From the NCBI RefSeq assembly GCF_028994775.1, contig NZ_JAJQMN010000005.1:62001-126000 (forward strand): DNA of 64,000 bases, written 5' to 3'. Below are positions 42,418 through 50,605 of the stretch, piece after piece (the stretch's first letter is position 1; each line of letters begins with the position of its first letter). The notes under the pieces are model-generated. The model made no database searches and was not told the origin of the DNA. It saw only the letters and a program-made list of their open reading frames with translations. Origin of the DNA: Promicromonospora iranensis. Lineage in GTDB: Bacteria; Actinomycetota; Actinomycetes; Actinomycetales; Cellulomonadaceae. Made by a program: the position numbers and the translations under genes.

Positions 42418-44337
42418 ATGACTGTTGACGAGCGGGACACCGGCGGGCGGACCACCCCCGAGGCGATCGGGGCCGGCGAACGGACCACCACGGACCGCAC
42501 CACCAAGGACCGCACCACCAAGGACCGCACCACCAAGGACCGCACCACCAAGGACAAGGCGCGCATCCTCTGGGCCTACGCCCGCCCGCACAAGGCGGTG
42601 CTCGTCGTCGCCCTGGTACTCGGCGCGCTCGGCACCGCCACCGAGCTGGCGACGCCGCTCGTCACCAAGTCGGTGCTGGACGGGCTGGAGACGTCGGCGT
42701 CCCTGCGCGCGCCCATCACGATCCTCGCGGTGCTGCTCGTGGCCGGGTCGGTCATGGGGCTGGTCCAGGGCATCATGCTCGGCACCCTGGCCGAGCGGAT
42801 CATCCTCGCGGCCCGTACCGGCCTCGTGCGCCATCTCCTGCGTGCCCGGGTCCCGGAGGTCACCTCCCGTGCGCCCGGCGAGCTCGTCACCCGGGTCACC
42901 TCGGACACGCTGCTCATCCGCGAGGCGACGACGTCCAGCGTGGTCAACTTCGTCAACGGGATCATCGGCCTGGTCGGCGCGGTGGTGCTCATGGCCTACC
43001 TGGACGTGGTGCTGCTCGGCGTCACCATCGCCGTCCTGGTCCTCGCCGGGATCAGCGTCGTCGCGCTCATGCCGCGGCTGTCCAAGGCGCAGCAGGAGGC
43101 GCAGGAGCACGTGGGCGCGCTCGGCGGCCGCCTCGAAGGGGTGGTCCGCGCGCTGCGGACGGTGAAGTCCGCCCGCGCCGAGTCGCGCGAGACGGAACGG
43201 GTCTCCAGCCACGCCGAGGCCTCCGCCCGGAGCGGGATCCGCGCGGTCAAGCTCGAGAACGTGTCGTGGACGATCACCGGCGTCGCGGTGAACCTGGCGG
43301 TGCTGCTGCTGCTGGGCATCGGGGCGTGGCGGGTCTCCACCGAGGCGATCACCGTGAGCACGCTCGTCGCCTTCCTGCTGTACGTGTTCCAGCTGATGAT
43401 GCCGGTCATGCTCCTGACGATGTCGATGACGTCGCTGCAGTCCGGCCTCGCGGCCGCCGCGCGGATCGCGGAGGTCGAGGAGATGGAGCTGGAGACGGAC
43501 GATGCCGCCTCCGCCGGTGCCGTGCCGCGGGCGGGCACCGGCTCCGCGGGCGTCGGCGGCACGCCCCCGGTGCTGCGGCTGCACCAGGTCACGTACCGCT
43601 ACGCCGGCAAGGCCGCGCCGGCGCTGGACCGGGTGTCCCTCGACGTCCCGCGGCGCGGCCACACCGCGATCGTCGGGCCCTCGGGCGCCGGCAAGACGAC
43701 GATCATGTCGCTCCTGCTCCGGTTCCTCAGTCCCGCCGAGGGGCGCGTCGAGCTCGACGGCCACCCCTACGAGCACTGGACCACCGACGAGATCCGGTCC
43801 CGGATCGCCTACGTCGAGCAGGACACCCCCATCGTGCCGGGCACCCTGCGGGAGAACCTCGCCTACGCCGCCCCGGGCGCCACCGACGCCGAGGTCCGGT
43901 CGGCGGTCGACGCCCTGCGGCTGACCGAGCGCGTGGCCGCGCTGCCGGACGGCCTGGATACCGAGGTCAGCGCCTCGCAGCTGTCCGGCGGCGAACGGCA
44001 GCGGGTGGCGGTAGCGCGGGCGCTGGTGGCCCGGCCGGACATCCTGCTGCTCGACGAGGCGACGGCGCAGCTCGACGGCCTCACCGAGGCCGCGCTGGCC
44101 TCCGCGATCCGGGAGGTCGCGAGCACCGGGGCCGTCGTGACCATCGCGCACCGGCTCTCGACGGTCATCGACGCCGACCAGATCGTGCTGCTCGAGCGGG
44201 GCCGGGTCCGCGCGGTCGGCCGGCACGCCGAGCTGCTGGAGACGGACGAGCTCTACCGCGAGCTGGTCGCCGCACTCCGGATGGAGACGGGCAGGGCCGT
44301 ACCGGGCGTCGAGGAACCTGCGCCGGTCAGGGCGTAA
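42418..44337 (+). CDS. ABC transporter, fused membrane and ATPase domains (type IV exporter half-transporter)
   Basis: A 639-residue protein. After an N-terminal hydrophilic arm made of TTKDR repeats (about 23-47), six membrane helices occupy about 60-335. The ATPase has Walker A GPSGAGKT, signature LSGGERQR and Walker B ILLLDEATAQLDG. It should act as a homodimer, or with an unlinked partner, exporting drugs or lipids. ATG 42418 has AGAGGG upstream. Control by the divergent TetR is likely. Confidence 0.92.
   Translation: MTVDERDTGGRTTPEAIGAGERTTTDRTTKDRTTKDRTTKDRTTKDKARILWAYARPHKAVLVVALVLGALGTATELATPLVTKSVLDGLETSASLRAPITILAVLLVAGSVMGLVQGIMLGTLAERIILAARTGLVRHLLRARVPEVTSRAPGELVTRVTSDTLLIREATTSSVVNFVNGIIGLVGAVVLMAYLDVVLLGVTIAVLVLAGISVVALMPRLSKAQQEAQEHVGALGGRLEGVVRALRTVKSARAESRETERVSSHAEASARSGIRAVKLENVSWTITGVAVNLAVLLLLGIGAWRVSTEAITVSTLVAFLLYVFQLMMPVMLLTMSMTSLQSGLAAAARIAEVEEMELETDDAASAGAVPRAGTGSAGVGGTPPVLRLHQVTYRYAGKAAPALDRVSLDVPRRGHTAIVGPSGAGKTTIMSLLLRFLSPAEGRVELDGHPYEHWTTDEIRSRIAYVEQDTPIVPGTLRENLAYAAPGATDAEVRSAVDALRLTERVAALPDGLDTEVSASQLSGGERQRVAVARALVARPDILLLDEATAQLDGLTEAALASAIREVASTGAVVTIAHRLSTVIDADQIVLLERGRVRAVGRHAELLETDELYRELVAALRMETGRAVPGVEEPAPVRA
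42484..42558 (+). repeat. 15-bp tandem repeat, 5 copies, coding for TTKDR near the N-terminus
   Basis: ACCACCAAGGACCGC at 42499, 42514 and 42529, with a changed copy before (42484) and after (42544). It encodes a highly charged arm before the first membrane helix. Confidence 0.95.
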
Positions 44338-44396
44338 CGGCGCTCGGCCGTCCGACGGCCGCCGAAATCAGCTGGGCCTTGACCGGCACTCCTGGT

Positions 44397-44402
44397 TACG
44401 GT
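44397..44402 (+). promoter_or_regulatory. -10 element of a leaderless promoter
   Basis: TACGGT, 7 bases before ATG 44410, with no ribosome site; it decides for 44410 over the in-frame GTG at 44401. Confidence 0.6.
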
Positions 44403-44409
44403 GTCGCGC

Positions 44410-44844
44410 ATGTCGTCGGTCAAGAAGTTCCAGGTCACTTTCGACTGCGCGGAGCCGGAGCGTGTCGCCCGGTTCTGGTGCGAGGTACTGGGGTACGTCG
44501 TGCCGCCACCTCCCGAAGGGTTCGCCACCTGGGACGACTACAACAGCTCGCTGCCCGCCGAGGAGCGGGACTCCTGGTTCGGCTGCCAGGACCCCACCGG
44601 TGAGGGCCCGAGGCTCTACTTCCAGCGGGTGCCCGAGAGCAAGATCGTCAAGAACCGCGTGCACCTCGACGTGCGGGTGGGCACCGGGCTCGTGGGCGAC
44701 GAGCGTCTCGCCGTGCTCGAGGCCGAGGCCGCGCGGCTGATCGCGCTCGGCGCGACCCACGTGCTCACGCAGCTCGCCGACGAGGAGAACGAGTCCTGCA
44801 TCACGCTGCAGGACATCGAGGGCAACGAGTTCTGCGTCGACTGA
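44410..44844 (+). CDS. VOC-superfamily protein (Glyoxalase_6-like)
   Basis: A 144-residue protein: FQVTFDCAEPERVARFWCEVLGYVVPPPPEG at the start and SCITLQDIEGNEFCVD at the end, the paired units of the VOC fold with an inserted WFGCQDPTGEGPRLYFQRVPE strand pair. Proteins of this group are common in actinobacteria and lack an assigned reaction. A 12-bp repeat array runs over its stop codon into a terminator. Confidence 0.88.
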   Translation: MSSVKKFQVTFDCAEPERVARFWCEVLGYVVPPPPEGFATWDDYNSSLPAEERDSWFGCQDPTGEGPRLYFQRVPESKIVKNRVHLDVRVGTGLVGDERLAVLEAEAARLIALGATHVLTQLADEENESCITLQDIEGNEFCVD

Positions 44845-44907
44845 CGGGTCGACTGACGAGCCGACCGACAGGCCGACCGACAGGCCGACCGACAGGCCGA
44901 CCGACGC
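44836..44907 (+). repeat. 12-bp tandem repeat, 6 copies, covering a stop codon
   Basis: GTCGACTGACGG-type units start at 44836 and 44848, then GCCGACCGACAG at 44860, 44872, 44884 and a last changed copy at 44896. The first two units give two in-frame TGA codons. The last unit runs into the terminator stem. Confidence 0.9.
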
Positions 44908-44934
44908 TACCCCGGCGCGAGCCGGGGTAGCGTC
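44903..44934 (+). terminator. Terminator that also contains the next gene's promoter
   Basis: A 14-bp perfect stem (44903-44916 with 44921-44934) around GCGA. Its right arm contains TAGCGT, the -10 of the ppx gene. Confidence 0.75.
44928..44933 (+). promoter_or_regulatory. -10 element of the leaderless ppx promoter
   Basis: TAGCGT, 7 bases before ATG 44941; no ribosome site is present. Confidence 0.6.
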
Positions 44935-44940
44935 TGCTCC

Positions 44941-45879
44941 ATGCGTCTGGGCGTTCTCGATATCGGGTCCAACACAGGACATCTGCTGGTGGTCGACGCC
45001 CATGGTGGTGCGGCGCCGCTGCCCGCGTCCTCGCACAAGGAGCCGCTGCGTCTCGCCGAGCACCTGGACGACGACGGCGCCGTCAGCCCGGCCGGTGTCG
45101 AGGCCCTCGTGGAGTTCACCGCACAGGCCGTGCGTGTCGCCGAGGAGCGGGGCTGCGCGGAGACGCTGGCGTTCGCGACGTCGGCCGTACGCGACGCCGT
45201 GAACGCCGACACGGTGCTCAAGACCGTGCAGGAGCGCACCGGGGTGCGGCTCGAGGTGCTGAGCGGCGAGGACGAGGCCCGGCTGACGTTCCTGGCGGTG
45301 CGCCGGTGGTTCGGCTGGTCGGCCGGCCGGCTCGCCGTGTTCGACATCGGCGGCGGTTCCCTCGAGATCGCGGGCGGCGCCGACGAGGCGCCCGACGCCG
45401 CGTGGTCGCTCCCGCTCGGGGCGGCGCGCCTGGCCCGCACGCATTTCGCCGTCGTGCCGGACGCCGAGGCGCTGCACGCCCTGCGTCGTGACCTTCGCGC
45501 CGAGATCGCGCAGAACGCGGGGACGCTGCTGCGTGCCGGGCGGCCCGACCGTGCCGCCGCGACATCCAAGACCTTCCGTTCGCTCGCGCGGATCTGCGGG
45601 GCGGCGCCGGCGGCGGACGGGCCCCTCGTGCGCCGGGTGCTGTCGCTCGAGGCGCTCCGTGACCGGGTCGACGAGCTGACCCGCACAAAGCTTGACGATC
45701 TGGCCCGGCTGCCGGGGGTCTCGCCGAGCCGGGCCCACCAGATCGTCCCGGGCGCGCTCGTCGCGGAGGCGTGCATGGACGTCTTCGACCTGACCGAGCT
45801 GGAGATCTGCCCCTGGGCGCTGCGCGAGGGAGTGATCCTGCAGCGCCTCGACCAGATGCCGCACATCGGCTTCGGCTGA
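44941..45879 (+). CDS. ppx: Ppx/GppA-family exopolyphosphatase
   Basis: A 312-residue protein of the ASKHA fold: [16 protein letters not shown] (phosphate 1), [13 protein letters not shown], then [13 protein letters not shown] (phosphate 2) and a C-terminal [12 protein letters not shown]. It lacks the extra HD-type domains of the long E. coli enzyme, as is usual in actinobacteria. It removes terminal phosphate from polyphosphate or pppGpp. Catalytic Glu lies in [14 protein letters not shown]. Confidence 0.92.
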   Translation: MRLGVLDIGSNTGHLLVVDAHGGAAPLPASSHKEPLRLAEHLDDDGAVSPAGVEALVEFTAQAVRVAEERGCAETLAFATSAVRDAVNADTVLKTVQERTGVRLEVLSGEDEARLTFLAVRRWFGWSAGRLAVFDIGGGSLEIAGGADEAPDAAWSLPLGAARLARTHFAVVPDAEALHALRRDLRAEIAQNAGTLLRAGRPDRAAATSKTFRSLARICGAAPAADGPLVRRVLSLEALRDRVDELTRTKLDDLARLPGVSPSRAHQIVPGALVAEACMDVFDLTELEICPWALREGVILQRLDQMPHIGFG

Positions 45880-45992
45880 GTCCTGCGGCGCGGCTCTCGG
45901 CGTCGGACGGCGGATCGTGAGAAAAAAGCGCCCCGAACGTAACGCCCCGGCACGCGGCGCGAAACGGGCCTTCGCGAGTCTCCGTGTCATGG

Positions 45993-46014
45993 GGCGCCAC
46001 CGCATGGTGGCGCC
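45993..46014. terminator. Hairpin before the FNT channel gene
   Basis: GGCGCCACC pairs with GGTGGCGCC around GCAT, between the ppx stop and the FNT start. It could end ppx transcription or be a leader structure; the rest of 45880-46053 shows nothing clear. Confidence 0.5.
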
Positions 46015-46053
46015 TCTGACCAACGACCCGCCTCTGACCGCCCTGGGAGAACC

Positions 46054-46932
46054 ATGACCCACGTGAAGCCCGCGGACCTCGTGACCCGCATGATCGACGC
46101 GGGGGAGGCGAAGGTGCACCTGTCGACCCGGGACACCCTGATCAGGGCGTTCATGGGCGCGGCCCTGCTCACGATCGCCGCGGCGTTCGCCGTCACGGTG
46201 TCCACCCAGACGGGGGAGCCGCTGCTCGGCGCGATCCTGTTCCCCGTCGGGTTCGTCATGCTCTACCTGCTCGGGTTCGACCTGCTCACCGGCGTCTTCA
46301 CGCTCGCGCCGCTGGCGTGGCTGGCCAAGCGGCCGGGGGTCACCGTCGGCGCGGTGCTGCGCAACTGGGGTCTGGTGTTCCTCGGGAACCTGGCCGGCGC
46401 GATCATGGTGGCCGTCCTGATGGCCATCTACTTCACCTACGGCTTCTCGACCGAGCCCAGCGAGGTGGGCCAGGCGATCGGCGTGATCGGCGAGGGCCGC
46501 ACCGTCGGTTACGCCGACCATGGCGCCGCCGGCATGCTGACGCTGTTCGTCCGCGGCGTGCTCTGCAACTGGATGGTGTCCACCGGCGTGGTCTTCGCGA
46601 TGATCTCGACCAGCGTGACCGGCAAGGTGGTCGCGATGTGGATGCCCATCATGCTGTTCTTCTACATGGGGTTCGAGCACTCGATCGTGAACATGTTCCT
46701 GTTCCCGTCCGGCCTCCTGCTGGGCGCCGACTTCACGATCATGGACTACCTGGTCTGGAACGAGATCCCGACGGTGATCGGCAACCTCGTGGGTGGGCTC
46801 ACCTTCGTCGGGCTCGTCCTGTACGCCACGTACGCCCGGACGGCGCCGAGCCGGCGCCCCACCGTGGTCGGCAACGTCGCGGAGCCCGTGGTCAGCGAGC
46901 CGGCGGTCGACCGGGAGCGCGAGCTGGTCTGA
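46054..46932 (+). CDS. Formate/nitrite transporter (FNT) family channel
   Basis: A 292-residue protein with six helices. It has the FNT features: an N-terminal amphipathic helix, FMGAALLTIAAAFAVT, GFDLLTGVF in the first broken helix, RGVLCNWMVSTGVVFAM and a second broken helix with MGFEHSIVNMF (the central His). FNT pentamers pass formate, nitrite or hydrosulfide. A GGGAG site precedes ATG 46054. No formate or nitrite enzyme lies nearby, so the substrate is not resolved. Confidence 0.92.
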   Translation: MTHVKPADLVTRMIDAGEAKVHLSTRDTLIRAFMGAALLTIAAAFAVTVSTQTGEPLLGAILFPVGFVMLYLLGFDLLTGVFTLAPLAWLAKRPGVTVGAVLRNWGLVFLGNLAGAIMVAVLMAIYFTYGFSTEPSEVGQAIGVIGEGRTVGYADHGAAGMLTLFVRGVLCNWMVSTGVVFAMISTSVTGKVVAMWMPIMLFFYMGFEHSIVNMFLFPSGLLLGADFTIMDYLVWNEIPTVIGNLVGGLTFVGLVLYATYARTAPSRRPTVVGNVAEPVVSEPAVDRERELV

Positions 46933-46950
46933 GCGCCGTCTTGCCAGGCG

Positions 46951-46956
46951 GATACT
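46951..46956 (+). promoter_or_regulatory. Possible -10 element, leaderless
   Basis: GATACT, 6 bases before ATG 46963, with no ribosome site; weaker match than the other cases. Confidence 0.35.
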
Positions 46957-46962
46957 GGCCGT

Positions 46963-47838
46963 ATGTCGGTTGTCTCGAAGCCCGTCGAGCGTCTGCGTAC
47001 CCGGGTGGGCGACGCGCTCTTCCTGCGGGTCGCCGGTCCGGGTGGGTACGAGGCGCGCGACCGGATCCACCTCACGCCCGGACCCCGCTGGTTCCCGCCC
47101 GACAGCCCGATCCAGCGGGTGCACGGCGACTCGGCGACCTTCGTCGGCGGGCTGCGGGCGCTGCTGCTGCAGTCGCTGCACCCGCTCGCGATGGCGGGAG
47201 TGGCCGGCCACTCCGGTTACCGCGGCGACCCGTGGGGCCGTCTCGCCCGCACGTCCACGTTCCTCGCGTACACGACGTTCGCGACGGCGGAGCACGCCGA
47301 GGAGATGGTGGACCGGGTGCGCGCCGTCCACGCGCGGGTGCGGGGCAGGGCGCCGGACGGCCGCCCGTACCGGGCGAGCGACCCGCACCTGCTCACGTGG
47401 GTGCACGTCGCGGAGGCCGACTCGTTCCTGACCGCCCACCAGCGCTACGGCGTCCGGCCGCTCGGCCCGGACGAGGCGGACGAGTACGTCGCCCAGTCCG
47501 GCCGGGTCGCGCGTGCTCTCGGTGCCGAGGACGTGCCCGAGACGGTGCGCGAGCTCGCCGACTGCCTGGAGTCCTACCGCGGCGAGCTGGAGGCCACGCC
47601 CGCCGCCCTCGACGCCGCGCGCTTCCTGCTGCGTGAGCCCCCGCTGCCCTGGCCGGCGCGGGGTCCCTACCGACTGCTCGCCGCAGGGGCCGTCGCGCTG
47701 CTGCCCGCGTGGGCGCGTGACGAGCTCGATGCCGGCACACGGTTCAGCCGGACGCTCGGCGGTCCCGCCGGGGGAGTCGCCGTCCGTGCCGTCCGCTGGG
47801 GCATGGACAGCGTCTCGCGCCAGGGCCGTCGCCGGTGA
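46963..47838 (+). CDS. MpaB-like (DUF2236) oxygenase-family protein
   Basis: A 291-residue helical protein. LLLQSLHPLAMAGVAGHSGYRGDPWGRLART.. and YTTFATAEHAEEMVDRVRAVHARVRG are the DUF2236 signature; the His in these helices bind haem b in characterised latex-clearing-like members. LLTWVHVAEADSFLTAHQRYG is the second signature. It probably oxidises a lipid or polymer; the substrate is unknown. It is followed by an unknown gene on the same strand. Confidence 0.88.
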   Translation: MSVVSKPVERLRTRVGDALFLRVAGPGGYEARDRIHLTPGPRWFPPDSPIQRVHGDSATFVGGLRALLLQSLHPLAMAGVAGHSGYRGDPWGRLARTSTFLAYTTFATAEHAEEMVDRVRAVHARVRGRAPDGRPYRASDPHLLTWVHVAEADSFLTAHQRYGVRPLGPDEADEYVAQSGRVARALGAEDVPETVRELADCLESYRGELEATPAALDAARFLLREPPLPWPARGPYRLLAAGAVALLPAWARDELDAGTRFSRTLGGPAGGVAVRAVRWGMDSVSRQGRRR

Positions 47839-47871
47839 CCCGGTGGCTGACGCCGTGTCAGAGGCGGCTGC

Positions 47872-47877
47872 TAGCTT
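47872..47877 (+). promoter_or_regulatory. -10 element of a leaderless promoter
   Basis: TAGCTT, 7 bases before ATG 47885; no ribosome site. Confidence 0.6.
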
Positions 47878-47884
47878 CCGGCGC

Positions 47885-48664
47885 ATGGGGAGACTGACCG
47901 AGGGCGACGTGACGTCGCTGATCCGCGACATCGAGGCCGGGCTGGAGGGCGCCGCCACGACCCCGGTCTTCTCGGCCGGAGGCGTTGACGAGCCGCCCTA
48001 CCTCGCCTGGGGGCTCGGATCCGGGCGGCCGACGGCGGTCGGCGTGACACCGGGCGGGCTCGAGTTCCGCACCGGCGAGTACTGGGCCGCGAGCTATTCC
48101 GAGCTCGAGGTGACGGACGACCCGTGGGTGGCGGACGGCGTCGAGCGGAACGCCCTGGCCCTGCGCGAGTCGCTGCGCGTCGCGGCGGAGCGCACGGCGA
48201 AGCTGGCGCGGCGTGCGAGCGGCCCGAGGCCGTCGGCCGCGGACAACATCGTCGCCTATCTCGGGTCGCCGGGTCCCGAGAGCTTCGAGCGGCTGCTGTC
48301 GGACGTCGTGCTGTGGGTCGACCACCGGGACGACGACGAGTCGGTGGTCGCGGGGGTGAGCCGGCTGCTCGACGGCGTGCCGGTCAGCGCCCGCCGGAGC
48401 GCCGCCGGGCGCCTCACGATCAGCGGACCGCACGGTGAGCGGACGGTGACCCCGAAGACCCGTGACACGACGCTGCGTGCGCTCGCGACGGTGCTCGGTC
48501 CCGGGTTCGAGCTGCGGCAGTGGGTCGGCGGCGTTCCCGCGGACACGGTCGCGATCGCCGCTCTGCCCGCGGAGGCGTGGGCGGGTGTCGCCGCGGTGCG
48601 GTCGGCACGCGCCCGCGATGCTCAGTTCCGCAGGATCCACGCCCGGAGCACGATCTTCGGCTGA
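47885..48664 (+). CDS. Protein of unknown function
   Basis: A 259-residue soluble protein, MGRLTEGDVTSLIRDIEAGLEG at the start and ending RRIHARSTIFG. Two internal blocks look alike in layout (a helix, then strands with FRTGEYWAASYSELEV and VAIAALPAEAW). I recognise no family, motif, signal peptide or membrane helix. The start is fixed by the leaderless -10. The frame continues upstream over the preceding gene, but that part is shadow. Confidence 0.7.
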   Translation: MGRLTEGDVTSLIRDIEAGLEGAATTPVFSAGGVDEPPYLAWGLGSGRPTAVGVTPGGLEFRTGEYWAASYSELEVTDDPWVADGVERNALALRESLRVAAERTAKLARRASGPRPSAADNIVAYLGSPGPESFERLLSDVVLWVDHRDDDESVVAGVSRLLDGVPVSARRSAAGRLTISGPHGERTVTPKTRDTTLRALATVLGPGFELRQWVGGVPADTVAIAALPAEAWAGVAAVRSARARDAQFRRIHARSTIFG

Positions 48665-48772
48665 CTCAGTTCCGGGGATCCACCATGGGCAGGGTCCCGG
48701 CCTGCGCGGCGACGTGTGGGGACGCGCCGGTGCGGGTTCCAAACTGCCGCTCGAATCGTTCCGGCACAGTTG

Positions 48773-48786
48773 TGTACGTTCGTACA
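48773..48786. promoter_or_regulatory. Orphan TetR-like operator over an MFS promoter
   Basis: TGTACGTTCGTACA: two 6-bp inverted arms with a 2-base centre. It covers the -35 position of the promoter whose -10 is TACGAT at 48796. No regulator gene is adjacent. Confidence 0.6.
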
Positions 48787-48795
48787 TTGGCACCG

Positions 48796-48801
48796 TACGA
48801 T
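48796..48801 (+). promoter_or_regulatory. -10 element of a leaderless promoter
   Basis: TACGAT, 6 bases before ATG 48808; no ribosome site. Confidence 0.55.
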
Positions 48802-48807
48802 CGCTCC

Positions 48808-50052
48808 ATGGCCGACCCGTACCGTCGTCGACGACTATCCCTGTTCGCGCTCTCCCTCCTGACGGGAATCGGCCTCTCCTCGTGGGTGACCCGCACGCCC
48901 GCGGTGCGCGACGCCGTGGAGGCGTCGACCGCGGGGATGGGCCTGATCCTGTTCGGGCTGTCGGTCGGGTCGATGGTCGGTGTCCTGTCGGCGGGTTACT
49001 ACGTCCGCCGCCACGGCGCCCGGCCCGTCATCGTGGTGGGCGCCGCGCTCACGGTCGTCGGCGTGGCGGTGATCGCCCTCGGCGCGGGCGCGGCGGCGGC
49101 GGCGGGGGTCTTCGCAGGGCTGCTGCTCGTCGGGCTCGGCGGCGGACTGGGCGAGATCGGCCTCAACATCGAGGCGGCAGCGGTGGAGACGGCCACCCGC
49201 AGGCCGGTGCTCCCGCTGCTGCACGGCTGCTTCAGCCTCGGCACGGTGGTGGGCGCGCTCGCCGGCATCGGGCTGACCGCGGTCAGCTTCCCGGTGGTCT
49301 GGCACCTGTTGGCGGTCGCCGTCGTCATGGCCGCGTTCGCCCTGTGGGCGTTCCCCGGGATCCCCGCAGGCACGGGCCGCACGCGAGCACACGGGCGGCA
49401 GGACGACGACAGCCGGCGCACCCGGGAGCGTCGCCCCAGCGTCTGGCGTGACTCGCGGCTCGTGCTCATCGGTGTCGTCGTGCTGGCGATGGCCTTCGCG
49501 GAGGGTTCGGCCAACGACTGGCTCCCGCTGCTCATGGTCGACGGGCACGGCGTCTCCGCCGCGAGCGGGTCGCTCGTCTACGCGGGCTTCGCGCTCGCGA
49601 TGACCGTCGGTCGCTTCGCGGGCGGCCCGTTCGTGGTCCGCTACGGACGGCGCGCGGTCCTGTCGGTCAGCGCCGTCGGTGGGGCGATCGGCGTCGCCGG
49701 GGTCGTCTTCGCGCCGAACCCGGTCCTGGCAGGCATCGCCGTCGCACTCTGGGGCCTCGGCGCCTCGCTCGGGTTTCCCGTGGCGATCTCCGCGGCCGGC
49801 GACGACCCCGAGCGGGGCGCCGAGCGGGTCAGCGCTGTCGCGACGAGCGGCTACCTGGCCTTCCTCGTCGGCCCGCCGCTGCTCGGCTTCCTCGGCGAGC
49901 ACGCGGGACTGCGCCAGGCGATGCTCGTGGTCGCCGCCCTGCTCGTCGTCGCGGCGCTGGCCGCCCGTGGTGCCAACCCGCCCCCGTCGACTCCTGCCAC
50001 CCCGACGGACCGCGCCATCCGACCACCCGCGGCCACCCGTGACCCGCGTTGA
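48808..50052 (+). CDS. MFS transporter (12 helices)
   Basis: A 414-residue protein with two six-helix halves: GIGLSSWVTRTPAVRDAV.. and GEIGLNIEAAAVETATRR.. in the first, FAEGSANDWLPLLMVDG in the second, and a charged loop (about 190-220). The layout matches YbjJ-like MFS proteins of unknown substrate. A palindrome over the promoter suggests TetR control. The C-terminal ~30 residues are Pro/Ala/Thr-rich and disordered. Confidence 0.88.
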   Translation: MADPYRRRRLSLFALSLLTGIGLSSWVTRTPAVRDAVEASTAGMGLILFGLSVGSMVGVLSAGYYVRRHGARPVIVVGAALTVVGVAVIALGAGAAAAAGVFAGLLLVGLGGGLGEIGLNIEAAAVETATRRPVLPLLHGCFSLGTVVGALAGIGLTAVSFPVVWHLLAVAVVMAAFALWAFPGIPAGTGRTRAHGRQDDDSRRTRERRPSVWRDSRLVLIGVVVLAMAFAEGSANDWLPLLMVDGHGVSAASGSLVYAGFALAMTVGRFAGGPFVVRYGRRAVLSVSAVGGAIGVAGVVFAPNPVLAGIAVALWGLGASLGFPVAISAAGDDPERGAERVSAVATSGYLAFLVGPPLLGFLGEHAGLRQAMLVVAALLVVAALAARGANPPPSTPATPTDRAIRPPAATRDPR

Positions 50053-50057
50053 CACAG

Positions 50058-50130
50058 CACGGCGGTTGACCACAGCAGGTGCTGCCGAACGGGCCTGCTC
50101 TGCCAGTGACTGCTGTGGTCAACCGCCGTG
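50058..50130. terminator. 21-bp perfect inverted repeat between convergent genes
   Basis: 50058-50078 pairs with 50110-50130 base for base around a 31-base loop. The right arm contains the stop codon of the zinc-ribbon gene. It probably ends both transcripts, though the loop is unusually long. Confidence 0.7.
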
Positions 50131-50289
50131 GGCGGGGCGGGCGTCGTCCTCGGTGCGGTCGGCGCCGCAGCGCCAGCACCGTCCGGCCGGGCCCTCGTTG
50201 AGCGCCCCGCAGTCCGGGCAGACCTCGGACAGCCAGCAGGCCGCGTCCCCGCCGTCGGGCCGGCTCACGTGCTGAGGATCGTCCGTCAT
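50119..50289 (-). CDS. Small zinc-ribbon protein
   Basis: A 56-residue protein with CPDCGALN and CWRCGA, two CxxC pairs 14 residues apart forming one zinc ribbon. GGGGAGGG lies 3 bases before ATG 50289. Start 50289 is preferred over a longer frame to 50589. Probably a partner or adaptor protein; unknown function. Confidence 0.75.
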   Translation of the reverse strand: MTDDPQHVSRPDGGDAACWLSEVCPDCGALNEGPAGRCWRCGADRTEDDARPAHGG

Positions 50290-50351
50290 GTTCCCTCCCC
50301 GTGGTCGTCGTGGCGTCTCGATGGTCCTGTCGTGCCGATGTTCCCACGACG

Positions 50352-50357
50352 TAGCCT
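50352..50357 (+). promoter_or_regulatory. Possible -10 element, leaderless
   Basis: TAGCCT, 5 bases before GTG 50363. Confidence 0.35.
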
Positions 50358-50362
50358 GCGGC

Positions 50363-50605
50363 GTGCTCGCCGCCACATCGCCGCCGCCGCGCCTCCGGGT
50401 CATCCAGGTGGTCTGGGTCCTGGGGTATCTGGTCGGCACGACCATGCACGTCGCCGACCTGGTGCTCGGCGGCTCCGAGCCGTACGCCGGGTTCTGTGGG
50501 TGTGGTTCGGAGGTGCGGCCGGTGCCGGTGGAACGGTGCGAGGCCGAGCCGGTCGTCGAGGCCGTGGCAGTGGGCGTCAGCGTGCGCACCGGGGCCGCGC
50601 ACCGC
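50363..50605 (+). pseudogene. Fragment of a small membrane protein gene
   Basis: From GTG 50363 the frame reads ..LRVIQVVWVLGYLVGTTMHVADLVLGGSEPYAGF, a good membrane-protein start. After about 50510 the frame turns into sequence without coding character in any frame and then runs antisense into the kinase-like gene. This looks like the N-terminal part of a small membrane protein whose remainder was lost. The right limit given is only the neighbouring stop codon. Confidence 0.35.

Noticed and set aside
45900-45970. Possible GlnR box (GTAAC ... GAAAC) before the FNT gene
   Set aside because: The distance between the two half-sites does not match the GTnAC-n6-GAAAC pattern on either reading, so the match is probably chance.
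44368-47958. Long minus-strand frame across VOC, ppx, FNT and MpaB genes
   Set aside because: It is a shadow of four well-recognised plus-strand genes, with no start signal or family match.
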